A DNA stretch of 64,000 nt from Candidatus Tidjanibacter faecipullorum (GCA_019116245.1 DXCC01000004.1:62001-126000); one strand, 5' to 3'; positions 26,914 to 35,819 are shown, numbered from the stretch's first letter. Notes: a model not told the origin generated them from the letters alone. Translations and numbers: made by a program.

Positions 26914-27603
26914 CTACCGGCCGATCCACGACTCGTCGCGCGGATTCTCGCGGAAAGCGATCAGACGGGCCACATCCTCCTTGCGGATATATCCCTCCTC
27001 GGCAGCCACCTCGATCAGCGTATCGAAATTCGAGAGGCTGTGGTTGGTCACCTGGGCCTCGCGCAGGTGATCCAGACCGGTCTGCATGCCGTAGGTGAAG
27101 ATGCTGGCCACGCCGAGCACCTCGGCCCCCGCTTCGCGCAAGGCCTTCACCACCTCGATGCAGCTGTCGCCCGTCGAGATGAGGTCCTCGATCACAACCA
27201 CCTTCTGTCCCTTCTCCAGACGGCCCTCGATGCGGTTCGTACGGCCGTGATCCTTGGCGCTGCTGCGCACGTAGCCCATCGGCAGGTCAAGCAGCGTAGC
27301 CGTGATGGCGGCGTGGGCGATGCCGGCCGTGCTGGTTCCCATCAGCACCTCGCACGACGGGTAGAGCTCGCGCACGATCCGCGCCAGACCGGCCTCGATG
27401 TGATCCCTCACGCGCGGTGCGGTGAGCGTCAGACGGTTGTCGCAGTAGATCGGGCTCTTGATGCCGCTGGCCCAGGTGAAGGGCTGCTCGGGGCGGAGAA
27501 ATACCGCGCTGATCGAGAGCAGGTCCTTGGCAATGATACGTTCCAAATCTTTCAGGGTTCCTGCCTGGCAGCAGTTGCACCCGTTGTCGTGTTTCTGTTC
27601 CAC
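26914..27603 (-). CDS. pyrE: Orotate phosphoribosyltransferase
   Basis: PyrE adds PRPP to orotate to give OMP. The 229-residue product has FTWASGIKSPIYCDNR near 42-57 and the PRPP loop VVVIEDLISTGDS near 133-145. An N-terminal extension of about 16 residues carries Cys9, Cys11 and Cys12 (NGCNCCQAG) ahead of the usual start-like LKDLERIIAKDLL; no alternative Met exists between them. Gaps are 46 nt to pyrF and 97 nt to pyrB. Confidence 0.96.
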   Translation of the reverse strand: MEQKHDNGCNCCQAGTLKDLERIIAKDLLSISAVFLRPEQPFTWASGIKSPIYCDNRLTLTAPRVRDHIEAGLARIVRELYPSCEVLMGTSTAGIAHAAITATLLDLPMGYVRSSAKDHGRTNRIEGRLEKGQKVVVIEDLISTGDSCIEVVKALREAGAEVLGVASIFTYGMQTGLDHLREAQVTNHSLSNFDTLIEVAAEEGYIRKEDVARLIAFRENPRDESWIGR

Positions 27604-27649
27604 TTTCTTATGTCGTTTTTCAACTTTCTCTTCTCTGTTTGTTCGTCCC

Positions 27650-28351
27650 CTACCGCATCAGGAACTCCTTCATGCAGCGGCGATAGGCCCCTACCGGATC
27701 GGCAGCCTGGGTGATCGGACGGCCCACCACGATGTAGTCCGTACCGATTTCGGCTGCACGGGCCGGCGTAGTGATGCGCACCTGGTCGCCCTTGTCGCCG
27801 TCGGCAAAACGCACGCCCGGCGTCACGGTCATGAATCCGGCGCCGCAGGCCTCCTTCACCATGCCGGCCTCCAGCGGCGAGCAGACTACGCCGTCCAGAC
27901 CGGCCTCCTTCGCATTGCGGGCGTAGTGGACGATCGTGTCGTTGATCGGGGCATTGATGAGCAGTTCGCGCTGCATGCGCTCCTCGCTGGTGGAGGTCAG
28001 CTGCGTGACGGCAATCAGCAGGGGGCGGGTTCCGTCCGGACGGGTCAGTCCCTCCAGGGCGGCGCGCATCATGTCGATCGTACCGGCCGCATGTACGTTG
28101 GTCATGTCCACGTCAAGCTGGGAGAGTACGGCCATCGCCTTTTTCACCGTATTGGGAATATCGTGCAGTTTCAGGTCGAGGAAGATGCGGTGTCCTCGGC
28201 GCTTGATCTCGCGCACGATCGAGGGGCCTTCGGCGTAGAAAAGCTCCATGCCGATCTTCAGGAAAGGTTTCTCCTGGGTGAAGAGGTCGAGAAACCGGAA
28301 GGTATCTTTCGCGCTGGGAAAGTCGCAGGCGATGATTACGTCTTTTGCCAT
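27650..28351 (-). CDS. pyrF: Orotidine 5'-phosphate decarboxylase
   Basis: PyrF decarboxylates OMP to UMP. The 233-residue TIM-barrel protein has [11 protein letters not shown] at 6-16, the catalytic [10 protein letters not shown] near 57-66 (Asp-x-Lys-x-x-Asp) and TPGVRF near 177 plus IVVGRPIT near 208. ATG 28351 is fixed by the family start [11 protein letters not shown]; a longer frame upstream is not protein-like. It lies between pyrD (44 nt) and pyrE (46 nt). Confidence 0.97.
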   Translation of the reverse strand: MAKDVIIACDFPSAKDTFRFLDLFTQEKPFLKIGMELFYAEGPSIVREIKRRGHRIFLDLKLHDIPNTVKKAMAVLSQLDVDMTNVHAAGTIDMMRAALEGLTRPDGTRPLLIAVTQLTSTSEERMQRELLINAPINDTIVHYARNAKEAGLDGVVCSPLEAGMVKEACGAGFMTVTPGVRFADGDKGDQVRITTPARAAEIGTDYIVVGRPITQAADPVGAYRRCMKEFLMR

Positions 28352-28395
28352 GTGTGGTGTTGTATATCGTTGTCGTTGTTGTTTCCGTATGCTTG

Positions 28396-29334
28396 TCACG
28401 CCACGCCGATGATGTCGCGCAGGCGGGTGATGCCCAGTTTGGCCATTTCGGCGGGCAGCGCCTCGATGATCTCCTTGCTGGCGTAGGGGTTGCGCAGGTT
28501 GATGGCGCCCGTCTGGACGGCCGTCGCACCGGCCATCATCATCTCGATCACGTCGCGAGCCGTCGCCACGCCGCCGCACCCCATCACGGGGATCCGGCAC
28601 GCCTTGGCCACCTGATAGACCATGCGCAGGGCCACGGGGAAGATCGCCGGCCCGGAAAATCCGCCCATCGTATTGGCGATAACCGGTTTGCGGGTCTTCA
28701 CGTCGATGCGCATGCCCAGCAGCGTATTGATGAGCGTCAGACCGTCGGCTCCCGCCTCCTCGCACGCCTTGGCGATCGACACGATGTCGGTCACATTGGG
28801 GCTGAGCTTCATGTACACGGGTTTGGTGGTCACCGCCTTCACGGCGCGGGTCACCTCGTAGGCGCTCTCCGGCACCGTGCCGAAGCTCATTCCGCCGTGC
28901 TTGACGTTCGGGCAGCTGATGTTCACCTCGATGATGCCCACCTGCCGCTCCTTGTCAATCCGCTCGCAGCAGTAGGCATAGTCCTCCACCGAGAACCCGC
29001 TGATGTTGGCCACCACGGGTTTGTGGAAGATGCGGGCCATCCGGGGCAGCTCCTGACTAATCACGGCCTCGATGCCCGGGTTCTGCAGTCCCACGGCATT
29101 GATCATGCCGTCGCGGCACTCGGCGATGCGGGGCGTCGGGTTGCCGAAGCGCGCCTCGCGCGTGGTGCCCTTGAAGGAGAACGATCCGAGAATGTCGAGA
29201 TCGTAGAATTCGGCAAACTCGGCGCCGAATCCGAACGTTCCGCTGGCGGGCACGATCGGGTTGTCGAGCTTCAGCCCGCTCAGTTCGACGGACAGGTCAC
29301 AGGTCCGCTCCGTATCTTTATGCTGTGCGTTCAT
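28396..29334 (-). CDS. pyrD: Dihydroorotate dehydrogenase, class 1B catalytic subunit
   Basis: PyrD oxidises dihydroorotate to orotate with FMN. The 312-residue protein has the class 1 cysteine base Cys141 in [19 protein letters not shown] near 30-37, NAVGLQNPG near 79-87 and [10 protein letters not shown] near 253. Pairing with pyrK, which begins 1 nt upstream, identifies the NAD-dependent heterotetrameric 1B type, suited to anaerobic cells because it does not need quinone or oxygen. Confidence 0.97.
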   Translation of the reverse strand: MNAQHKDTERTCDLSVELSGLKLDNPIVPASGTFGFGAEFAEFYDLDILGSFSFKGTTREARFGNPTPRIAECRDGMINAVGLQNPGIEAVISQELPRMARIFHKPVVANISGFSVEDYAYCCERIDKERQVGIIEVNISCPNVKHGGMSFGTVPESAYEVTRAVKAVTTKPVYMKLSPNVTDIVSIAKACEEAGADGLTLINTLLGMRIDVKTRKPVIANTMGGFSGPAIFPVALRMVYQVAKACRIPVMGCGGVATARDVIEMMMAGATAVQTGAINLRNPYASKEIIEALPAEMAKLGITRLRDIIGVA

Positions 29335-29335
29335 C

Positions 29336-30082
29336 TTATTCCCAGATTATCTCGTCCGTCTTCAGTACGGGCCCCTCGCGGCAGATGCGCTTGTTGCCCC
29401 CCTTGGTCTTGCAGGTGCAGCCCATGCAGCCGCCGAAGCCGCATCCCATGCGCTCCTCGAAGCTGAACTGGCCGGGCACGTCGCCGATCGCGCCGCCCAG
29501 CGCACGCAGCATCGGCATCGGACCGCAGGCATACACATAGTCGTATGCGGGTCGTTCGCTGCGGATGGCATCCGTCACGAAGCCCTTGACGCCCCGCGAA
29601 CCGTCGGCCGTCGCCACGATCACCCGGGCGCCCAGCGCGGCGAACTCGTCGGCATAGAAGATCTCCTCCTGCGTATTGAAGCCCAGCACGACGGTCACCT
29701 CGCGTCCTTCGGCCAGCAGCCTCCGCGCCAGGTTGTAGAGCGGGGGGACGCCTACGCCGCCGCCCACCAGCAGAGCCTGCTCGCGGCAGGTCGTCGTATC
29801 GAAACCGTTGCCCAGTCCGGTGAGGATGTCGAGCCGCTCGCCGGCCTTCATGCCGGCCATCCGTTCGGTTCCCTCCCCCACCACTTTATATATCAGCGTA
29901 ATCGTCCGCTCGTCGTAGTCACACACCGAAATCGGACGGCGCAGAAATTTGCCGGGCACCTCGATATTGACGAACTGGCCCGATGCGGTGAGATACTGCG
30001 TGTCGCCCGCCACCACCATCCGGTATACCGACGCGGTCAGCGGCTCGTTCGACACAATCTCGTATATTCCTTTCTTATACAT
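29336..30082 (-). CDS. pyrK: Dihydroorotate dehydrogenase electron-transfer subunit
   Basis: PyrK passes electrons from PyrD to NAD+ through FAD and a [2Fe-2S] cluster. The 248-residue product has the FAD motif RRPISVCDY at 49-57, an NAD-binding GGGVGVPPLY at 107-116 and the cluster cysteines Cys214, Cys219, Cys222 and Cys234, with an extra Cys224. The stop codon is followed within 1 nt by the pyrD start, matching a 1:1 complex. Confidence 0.97.
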   Translation of the reverse strand: MYKKGIYEIVSNEPLTASVYRMVVAGDTQYLTASGQFVNIEVPGKFLRRPISVCDYDERTITLIYKVVGEGTERMAGMKAGERLDILTGLGNGFDTTTCREQALLVGGGVGVPPLYNLARRLLAEGREVTVVLGFNTQEEIFYADEFAALGARVIVATADGSRGVKGFVTDAIRSERPAYDYVYACGPMPMLRALGGAIGDVPGQFSFEERMGCGFGGCMGCTCKTKGGNKRICREGPVLKTDEIIWE

Positions 30083-30117
30083 TGTCTTCGTTTTCGCTCT
30101 TCGTTTTTCGTCCGCCG

Positions 30118-31383
30118 TTACCGTCCGTCATAGGCCGTGCGGCCGTCCACGAGGGTCATCACACACCGGCCCTGCACCTCCCATCCCTCGAACGGGGTGG
30201 CATGGCCCATCGAACGGAAGGTGGACGGATCCACCTTGTAGCGCGCCTCCAGGTCGAAGAGCGCCACATCAGCCGGAGCGCCGACCGTCAGCAGACCGCC
30301 CAGCCCGAAGAGGCGTCCGGGCAGCACGCTCATCACCTCGAAGAGCCGCTCGAGGGTCAGCTTGCCCTCCAGCACCAGGTATTTGTACAGCACGGGGAAA
30401 GCCGTCTCCAGCCCCACGATGCCGAATGCGCTTCCCTTCAGACCGCGCGATTTCTCCTCCGCCGAATGGGGGGCATGATCCGTGGCGATCACGTCGATCG
30501 TACCGTCCTGCAGACCGCGCAACAGCGCATCGCGATCCGCGGCGCTGCGGATCGGAGGATTCATCTTGAAACGGCCCTCCTCCTGCAGATCCATGTCAGT
30601 CAGCACCAGGTAGTGGGGCGCCGTCTCACAGCTCACCCGCAGGCCCTCGGCCTTGGCGCGGCGCACCAGTTCGACGCTCTCCTTCGTGGAGACGTGGCAG
30701 ACGTGGTATTGACACCCCGTGCGGCGCGCCAGCGCGATGTCGCGCTCCACCTGCCGCCACTCGCTCTCGGAGCAGATGCCCCGATGGCCGTGCAGCCGGG
30801 CATACTCGCCGTCGTGGATGTAGCCGCCATTGAGCAGGCTGTTCACTTCGCAGTGGGCCACGATCGGTTTGCCGAGCGAAGAGGCCAGCTTCATCGCCTG
30901 CAGCATGTCGCCCTCCTCCTGCACGCCGCGGCCGTCGTCGGAAAAGCCGACCACGTCGCGTTTCATGGCCGCCATCTCGGAGAGTTCGCCGCGACCCATC
31001 TGTCCCCTGGTAATCGTACCGTAGGGGATCACCTTCACCGCCGCCGTGCGACGGATAATCTCCAGCTGTTCCTCCAGATGCGCCTTCGTATCGGGAGCGG
31101 GTTTGAGGTTGGGCATGGGGCACACGGTCGTATAACCGCCGCAGGCGGCCGCCGCGCTGCCCGTGGCGATCGTCTCCTTGTAGGCGAAACCGGGTTCGCG
31201 GAAGTGGACGTGCACGTCGATCAGTCCCGGCACCACATGGAGCCCCGTCGCGTCGATCACCTCCGCGCCTTCTTCGTCCACCTGGCTGCCCACGGCCGTG
31301 ATGATGCCGTCCTCGATGCGTATGTCGGCCGCCACGAATGCGCCGTCGACATACGTTCTGCCGCCTTTGATCACCCTTTTCAT
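30118..31383 (-). CDS. pyrC: Dihydroorotase, first structural gene of the pyr operon
   Basis: PyrC cyclises carbamoyl-aspartate to dihydroorotate. The 421-residue class I amidohydrolase has the metal motif DVHVHFREPG (His58, His60) and catalytic Asp in ATDHAPH near 305, with HCEVNS near 178 and CHVSTKES near 230 as further ligand regions. ATG 31383 gives the family start (MKRVIKGGRTY). An in-frame ATG at 31428 exists right at the end of the leader terminator and would add 15 residues, so it is considered less likely. Transcription is expected from 31584-31615 through an attenuator-like leader. Confidence 0.96.
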   Translation of the reverse strand: MKRVIKGGRTYVDGAFVAADIRIEDGIITAVGSQVDEEGAEVIDATGLHVVPGLIDVHVHFREPGFAYKETIATGSAAAACGGYTTVCPMPNLKPAPDTKAHLEEQLEIIRRTAAVKVIPYGTITRGQMGRGELSEMAAMKRDVVGFSDDGRGVQEEGDMLQAMKLASSLGKPIVAHCEVNSLLNGGYIHDGEYARLHGHRGICSESEWRQVERDIALARRTGCQYHVCHVSTKESVELVRRAKAEGLRVSCETAPHYLVLTDMDLQEEGRFKMNPPIRSAADRDALLRGLQDGTIDVIATDHAPHSAEEKSRGLKGSAFGIVGLETAFPVLYKYLVLEGKLTLERLFEVMSVLPGRLFGLGGLLTVGAPADVALFDLEARYKVDPSTFRSMGHATPFEGWEVQGRCVMTLVDGRTAYDGR

Positions 31384-31427
31384 CGCTGTTCTGTTATTTG
31401 TTGCGTCCCGCAGGAGACCGCTTTCCA

Positions 31428-31458
31428 TAAAAAAGGCAGCCTTTTCAAAAAGCTGCCT
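31428..31458 (-). terminator. Leader terminator (attenuator) of the pyr operon
   Basis: An 11-bp stem (AGGCAGCTTTT paired with AAAGGCTGCCT, one T-G pair) closes a 3-nt loop and is followed by a T-run. The loop TGA is exactly the stop codon of the leader frame 31555-31445. It lies between the pyr promoter and pyrC, so it must be read through for operon expression. Confidence 0.8.
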
Positions 31459-31555
31459 GAAACTCTTCGTAACGGAAAGAGGAAAGGGAAAACGACGCCT
31501 CCACCGGCATACTCGTGCTCGTGTGCTTGGCCATTTTGTCGTTCCGCGCGTCCAT
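31445..31555 (-). CDS. Putative pyr leader peptide (36 codons)
   Basis: The frame begins with ATG about 22 nt after the predicted transcription start and ends with TGA inside the terminator loop. A second in-frame ATG is codon 8 and has a better upstream GGA. Codons 21-27 (SFSLSSF) are written by a 19-nt uninterrupted pyrimidine tract at 31474-31492, ending 15 nt before the hairpin. The layout matches the E. coli pyrL-pyrBI attenuation logic: coupled ribosomes at a UTP-sensitive pause would stop the hairpin forming. The peptide itself need not have a function. Whether it is translated is unproven. Confidence 0.55.
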   Translation of the reverse strand: MDARNDKMAKHTSTSMPVEASFSLSSFRYEEFQAAF

Positions 31556-31583
31556 CTCCGTTTCGTGATTGCTTAAATTGGTG

Positions 31584-31615
31584 CAAAGTTAACGGTTATT
31601 TCAGGAATTCGCAAA
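31584..31615 (-). promoter_or_regulatory. Pyrimidine-operon promoter
   Basis: On the minus strand TTTG (31615-31612), 20 nt, TAACTTTG (31591-31584), a full consensus match. It predicts a ~190-nt leader ahead of pyrC. Confidence 0.75.
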
Positions 31616-31671
31616 GAGTTCCCCGTAATTTTTCGGTAACCGTCTCGCAACACAAACGACACGCCGCTTCG

Positions 31672-32406
31672 TCACGCTTCGTCCTCTTCCTGCTTCCAGT
31701 TCTGCATGGGCACCTCGACCAGCAGCAGCCGGGCCGGCGCAAGGGCCCGCACCGTCACTTCCTCCGCATCCGTCACCCCCACGGCATCCTGTGCCGCCAG
31801 TTCGACATCCGCCATGGCCGCCTCGCCCTCGATCAGAAAGGCATAGCAACCGTTCCCGGCACGGTGAAGCCGATAGGAGGCTTCCGCTCCGGCATCCAGA
31901 CCGATCAGCCAGATCCAGGCATCCTGATTGATCGGCAGCACCCCGTCGCCGCCCACGGGCGAGGCCACGGGCTGCCAGCCATTGCGCACCGCCGGCGCGA
32001 GCGTCACCCGGTGGTAGGCCGGCGGCAGTTCGTACCGGCGCGGAAAGATCCACAGTACCAGGTAGTGCACCTCCTCCTGCGGACTGTTGTTATAAGTGGT
32101 GTGGACAATGCCCGATCCGGCGCTGATGACGTCGGCCTGCCCGGCCGTCAGGGTCACCATGTTGCCCATGTTGTCGCCATACTCCAGCGTACCCTGCAGC
32201 GGAATCGCCACAATCTCCATATTGTCGTGCGGATGCGCATTCATTCCCTCGCCGGGCAGCATCGTCACCTCGTTCAGCACGCGGAGCGCTCCGAAGTTGA
32301 TCCGGCGCGGATCGTAATAATTGGCGAAGCTGAAATTGAAGTAACACCGTCTCCAGCCGCTGTCCGCAAAGCCCCGGCTTTCCGCCCGATGAATCACCCT
32401 TTCCAT
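31672..32406 (-). CDS. Pirin family protein
   Basis: This 244-residue bicupin carries the pirin metal site: HPHDNME near residues 58-64 (two His and a Glu) and a further His in GIVHTTYN near 100. Some pirins act as quercetinases, others as redox-linked regulators; the sequence does not tell which. The N-terminal RINFGALRVLNE segment is typical. It is monocistronic, its end 57 nt upstream of the pyr promoter, and no clear terminator separates them. Confidence in family is high and in function low. Confidence 0.9.
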   Translation of the reverse strand: MERVIHRAESRGFADSGWRRCYFNFSFANYYDPRRINFGALRVLNEVTMLPGEGMNAHPHDNMEIVAIPLQGTLEYGDNMGNMVTLTAGQADVISAGSGIVHTTYNNSPQEEVHYLVLWIFPRRYELPPAYHRVTLAPAVRNGWQPVASPVGGDGVLPINQDAWIWLIGLDAGAEASYRLHRAGNGCYAFLIEGEAAMADVELAAQDAVGVTDAEEVTVRALAPARLLLVEVPMQNWKQEEDEA

Positions 32407-32744
32407 AAACTAATTTTCCCTTGGTTGTCGGCGCGGCACCCGACAGGCGGATGCCGTTTCACCTATCGGATTAACAAAAATCATTCCATTCGTGCCACGT
32501 CCCGTTTCACCGCCCCGGCCCGGCAACGCCTCATTGACAAGCAAACCATTCTATACAAACCAATTATCCCCACTCGAAAATAGCATAAAAAGCCCTGAAA
32601 AAATTTCATAAGGTCCCACCATTCCCGGCCCGGTCCTCCCCGTTGCCCCCGTCGTCCGGCGGCGGCAACGGGGCGGCCAACCGCCCCGACGATTTGACGA
32701 TTCACCCGGCCGACCGCATGGAAAAAATCGCTTACTTTGTCTTC
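32407..32744. other. Intergenic region between divergent pirin and DUF454-GNAT genes
   Basis: No gene is supported. A 10-bp inverted repeat CCCCGTTGCC/GGCAACGGGG spans 32638-32673. No complete promoter is evident for either flanking gene; a TACTTTGT just before ATG 32745 is too close to the start to be used with a normal leader. Confidence 0.4.
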
Positions 32745-33539
32745 ATGAAAATCGTCTATACCGTCCTGGGATCACTGACGCTGGCGCTGGGCATCCTCGG
32801 CATCTTTCTGCCGCTGCTGCCCACCACGCCGTTCCTGCTGCTCTCGGCCTGGTGCTACTGCCGCAGCTCCGACCGGCTCTACGGCTGGCTCATGGGCCAT
32901 CACGTACTGGGCGGCTACATCCGCAACTACCGCGACAAACGGGCCATCACCCCGGCCGGCAAGGCCGTCTCCCTCGCCCTGCTGTGGATCACCCTCTGCT
33001 ACTGCATCTTCGCGGTCACCGACCGGCTGTGGCTGCAACTGTTGCTGGGAGCAGTGCTGATCGGCGTGACCCTTCACATCCTCTCGTTCCGCACCCTGCG
33101 CCGCAGCGAAAACCTGCACATTCTCCCGACCGACACCCCCGCCCGCAAGGCCCGGCGCGACGCCCTGCTCGCCCGCCTGCGCAAGGAGCAGAGCCTGCCG
33201 CCCGATTTCGTCCCGGCAGCGGACCACGACAGTTTCCTGCTCCGGGCCGAGGGAAAGGATGTGGGATGCGCCTTCTTCCGCCGCCAGCCCGAGGGCCGGC
33301 TTGCCGTGGAGGGCATCTTCCTGCGCCGCGAAGCCCGTGGCCGGGGTTACGCCCGCGAAACCTTCGCCTTTGCCGAGTACCTCTGCAAGCGCCACGGACT
33401 GCACACGCTCTGTGCCACCATCGACGGACGCAACGGACGCGGCGTGGCGGTCTATGCCAAGAGCGGTTTTCTCATCACCGCCACCCTCACCGACGGCAAC
33501 ACCACCCGCTACGTGATGGAGCGCACCGTACAACCTTAA
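32745..33539 (+). CDS. DUF454 (YbaN) membrane domain fused to a GNAT acetyltransferase
   Basis: This 264-residue protein combines two families. Residues ~1-115 match the YbaN/DUF454 inner-membrane family (LGIFLPLLPTTPFLLLSAW near 15-33, WCYCRSS, then GGYIRNYRDKRAI), with about three to four membrane helices. Residues ~160-262 form a GNAT domain with beta-bulge and acetyl-CoA loop RREARGRGYARE near 200-211 and VYAKSGF near 243. The fused enzyme half would face the cytosol. Substrate unknown. ATG 32745 is favoured; ATG 32718 is possible. The next gene, an EFR1 ferredoxin, starts 31 nt downstream, so co-expression is likely. Confidence 0.85.
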   Translation: MKIVYTVLGSLTLALGILGIFLPLLPTTPFLLLSAWCYCRSSDRLYGWLMGHHVLGGYIRNYRDKRAITPAGKAVSLALLWITLCYCIFAVTDRLWLQLLLGAVLIGVTLHILSFRTLRRSENLHILPTDTPARKARRDALLARLRKEQSLPPDFVPAADHDSFLLRAEGKDVGCAFFRRQPEGRLAVEGIFLRREARGRGYARETFAFAEYLCKRHGLHTLCATIDGRNGRGVAVYAKSGFLITATLTDGNTTRYVMERTVQP

Positions 33540-33570
33540 TTATTGACAAATCCAACCAATCCTTCCGACC

Positions 33571-34341
33571 ATGATCTTCTATTTTTCGGCCACCGGCAAC
33601 TCCTACTGGATCGCCCGCCTGCTGGGCGAACGCTTCGGCCTGCCCCTCGTCTCGGTCACGGAGGCCGCCCACCGGAACGTCTACCGCTACGATGTCTCCG
33701 CCTCCTCCCGGCTGCTGTTCGTGCTGCCGGTCCACTCGTGGGGCCCTTCGCTCTCGATGCTCACCTTCATCCGGGAACTCGAACTGACCGGTTACCGCGG
33801 CCAGCCCGTCCACGCCGTCTGCACCTGCGGTGACGACTGCGGCGAAACCGACCGCATCCTGCGCCACGCACTGCACCGGAAAGGACTTGCACTGCTGGGT
33901 ACCTTCTCGGTCACCATGCCCAACACCTACGTGCTCTTCCCCTCGTTCGACGTCGATCCGGACGATGTCGCCGCCCGCAAGCTGGCCGAAGCCCCCGCCC
34001 GCGTGGCCGCCATCGCCGATGCCATCGATGCCAACCGCCCCGCCGGCTCCCTCTACCGTGCCGGCAGTTCGGCCGGCGTGAAGACCCGGCTGGTCTACCC
34101 CCTCTTCCGCCGGTTCATCCGGGGCCGGGTGCGGTTCCATGCGACCGACCGCTGCATCGGCTGCGGACTCTGCGTCACCGTCTGCCCCGAAAACAACATC
34201 CGCATGGAGGGCGACCGCCCCGTATGGAGCAACCGCTGCGTACAGTGCCTCGCCTGCCTCCACCGCTGCCCGACCCGCGCCGTCGAATACGGCACGAAAA
34301 CCCAGCAGAAGGGACGCTACAAGAACCCGAAGGTCTATTGA
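33571..34341 (+). CDS. EFR1 family flavodoxin-ferredoxin fusion
   Basis: This 256-residue cytosolic redox protein has an N-terminal flavodoxin-like domain (FYFSATGNSYWIA at 3-15) and two C-terminal 4Fe-4S motifs, CIGCGLCVTVCP and CVQCLACLHRCP (about residues 195-235). EFR1 proteins are common in anaerobes but their electron donor and acceptor are largely unknown. It follows the DUF454-GNAT gene by 31 nt and is followed by a lipoprotein gene. Confidence 0.9.
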   Translation: MIFYFSATGNSYWIARLLGERFGLPLVSVTEAAHRNVYRYDVSASSRLLFVLPVHSWGPSLSMLTFIRELELTGYRGQPVHAVCTCGDDCGETDRILRHALHRKGLALLGTFSVTMPNTYVLFPSFDVDPDDVAARKLAEAPARVAAIADAIDANRPAGSLYRAGSSAGVKTRLVYPLFRRFIRGRVRFHATDRCIGCGLCVTVCPENNIRMEGDRPVWSNRCVQCLACLHRCPTRAVEYGTKTQQKGRYKNPKVY

Positions 34342-34471
34342 CCACCCCGCCTCCGGCTCTCCAGCCCCGGAACCGCCGCCCGGAATTGCACCTGCCGGAG
34401 GCGAATTTCCGGGAGTTTGGTTATCTTTGCCTGTGGCCGCCGCCCCGCTGCGGCCGATACGCTCCGACACC

Positions 34472-35746
34472 ATGAAAAGCATCTTTCGTTTCGCATTGCT
34501 CCTGCTGCTGCCGGCGGCCTCGCTGACGGCCTGCGTGACCGGCAACAAGGGCTACGTACGCATTCCCTCCGACCTGACGGACATCACGCTGATCGGCACC
34601 AACCCCAAGGAGATCACCCTCGAGGCCAGCGACGACTGGTACGTGCGCATCTTCTACGAGGAGGGCGATACCCTGCGCTGGCTCAACGCCACGCCGCTTT
34701 CGGGCCGGGCCGACGAGACTTCGGTGACCCTCACGGCCAAAACCCCGAACTACACCACACAGCCCCGCCGGGCCGAAGTGCAGTTCAAGTTGCCCGGCGA
34801 CGCAGGCACCATCATCCGGGTCACCCAGCAGATCTCCCCGAAACCGCAACCCCTCACGCACCTCACCCGGAGCCTCTCCGGCGCCACGCTGGAGGGTCCC
34901 TCCGAGCTGACCTTCCAGTATGACGAGGAGCTCGAAAACACGCCCGTATTCTCGGACGGCACGACCACCTATACCCTCACCCGCGGCACCAGCAACGGCA
35001 CCATCGCCACGGCGACCTCCGGCGGCACCGGCTCCTTCTCCTACACGGCCGTCAACGGCCGGATCACCGCTCTGGGCCCGCTGCAGTGGGAATTCCGCGA
35101 CCGCAACACGGGCATCCTGCTTCAGCGCTCCAACGTTACCTTCACCTTCAGCTATGACCGCACCGAGGACAAGAAACTCGTGAGCGTCAGCCGCACGGAG
35201 GAGTTCACCGTCGAAGAGGGCGTCACCCTCGAGCAGAGCCGCCAGCAGACCGAAATCTACGAATTCGTCTACGACAACCTGCGCATCGCCTCCATCACCC
35301 ACACCCTGCCCTACTCCTCGGCCCAATCGACCGCCAGCCGGTCCAAGCTGGCCTACACGTTCACCTATCCGGAGAACGACGCCGACATCCAGGAGAACAA
35401 CCTCACCACCAACGTCTGGGACCTGGTAGTCATGCCCGGCATGCAGGGCACGCCCTTCTACACCTTCACCGGCTTCGGCATCTTCGGACTGACGGGCGAC
35501 ACGCAGGGCAACTTCCCGATCAGCGCCCAGGTGACCTACATCGCGCCCGAAGCGGAGGACGAAAACGCCCTGCCGCCTCCCACCTCCCTGCCCCAGCAGA
35601 TGAGCTACACCTTCACGCGCGACAACAACGCGTCCCTGACCGGCGCCCAGACCGTCACCACCTGGAACGACCACACCGAGACCTCCTCGGTCACGTTCTC
35701 CTATACGCCGCTCGAGACGGACGAAACGCCGGACGAGACCGAATAA
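34472..35746 (+). CDS. Lipoprotein with BACON-like domain, function unknown
   Basis: The 424-residue product has a lipoprotein signal peptide (LTAC with Cys21). Residues ~28-115 read as a BACON-like Ig-fold (EITLEASDDWYV, then RRAEVQFKLPGDAG and VTQQISP). The remainder is Thr/Ser-rich and beta-stranded with repeated YTFT-type strands, resembling Bacteroidetes cell-surface lipoproteins (DUF4595-like; uncertain). ATG 34472 follows a TATCTTTG -7 element at 34422-34429. A surface or periplasmic location is expected; ligand unknown. The acidic tail TDETPDETE is notable. Confidence 0.75.
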   Translation: MKSIFRFALLLLLPAASLTACVTGNKGYVRIPSDLTDITLIGTNPKEITLEASDDWYVRIFYEEGDTLRWLNATPLSGRADETSVTLTAKTPNYTTQPRRAEVQFKLPGDAGTIIRVTQQISPKPQPLTHLTRSLSGATLEGPSELTFQYDEELENTPVFSDGTTTYTLTRGTSNGTIATATSGGTGSFSYTAVNGRITALGPLQWEFRDRNTGILLQRSNVTFTFSYDRTEDKKLVSVSRTEEFTVEEGVTLEQSRQQTEIYEFVYDNLRIASITHTLPYSSAQSTASRSKLAYTFTYPENDADIQENNLTTNVWDLVVMPGMQGTPFYTFTGFGIFGLTGDTQGNFPISAQVTYIAPEAEDENALPPPTSLPQQMSYTFTRDNNASLTGAQTVTTWNDHTETSSVTFSYTPLETDETPDETE

Positions 35747-35778
35747 ATCATCGCCCCCTCCGGAGGCAATCCTTCCTG

Positions 35779-35819
35779 CGCGGGATCGCGGCAACCAGCT
35801 GTCCGAGATCCCGCGTTTT
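35779..35819 (+). terminator. Terminator of the lipoprotein gene
   Basis: CGCGGGATC (35779-35787) and GATCCCGCG (35807-35815) form a 9-bp stem around a ~19-nt loop, followed by TTTT. Confidence 0.65.
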
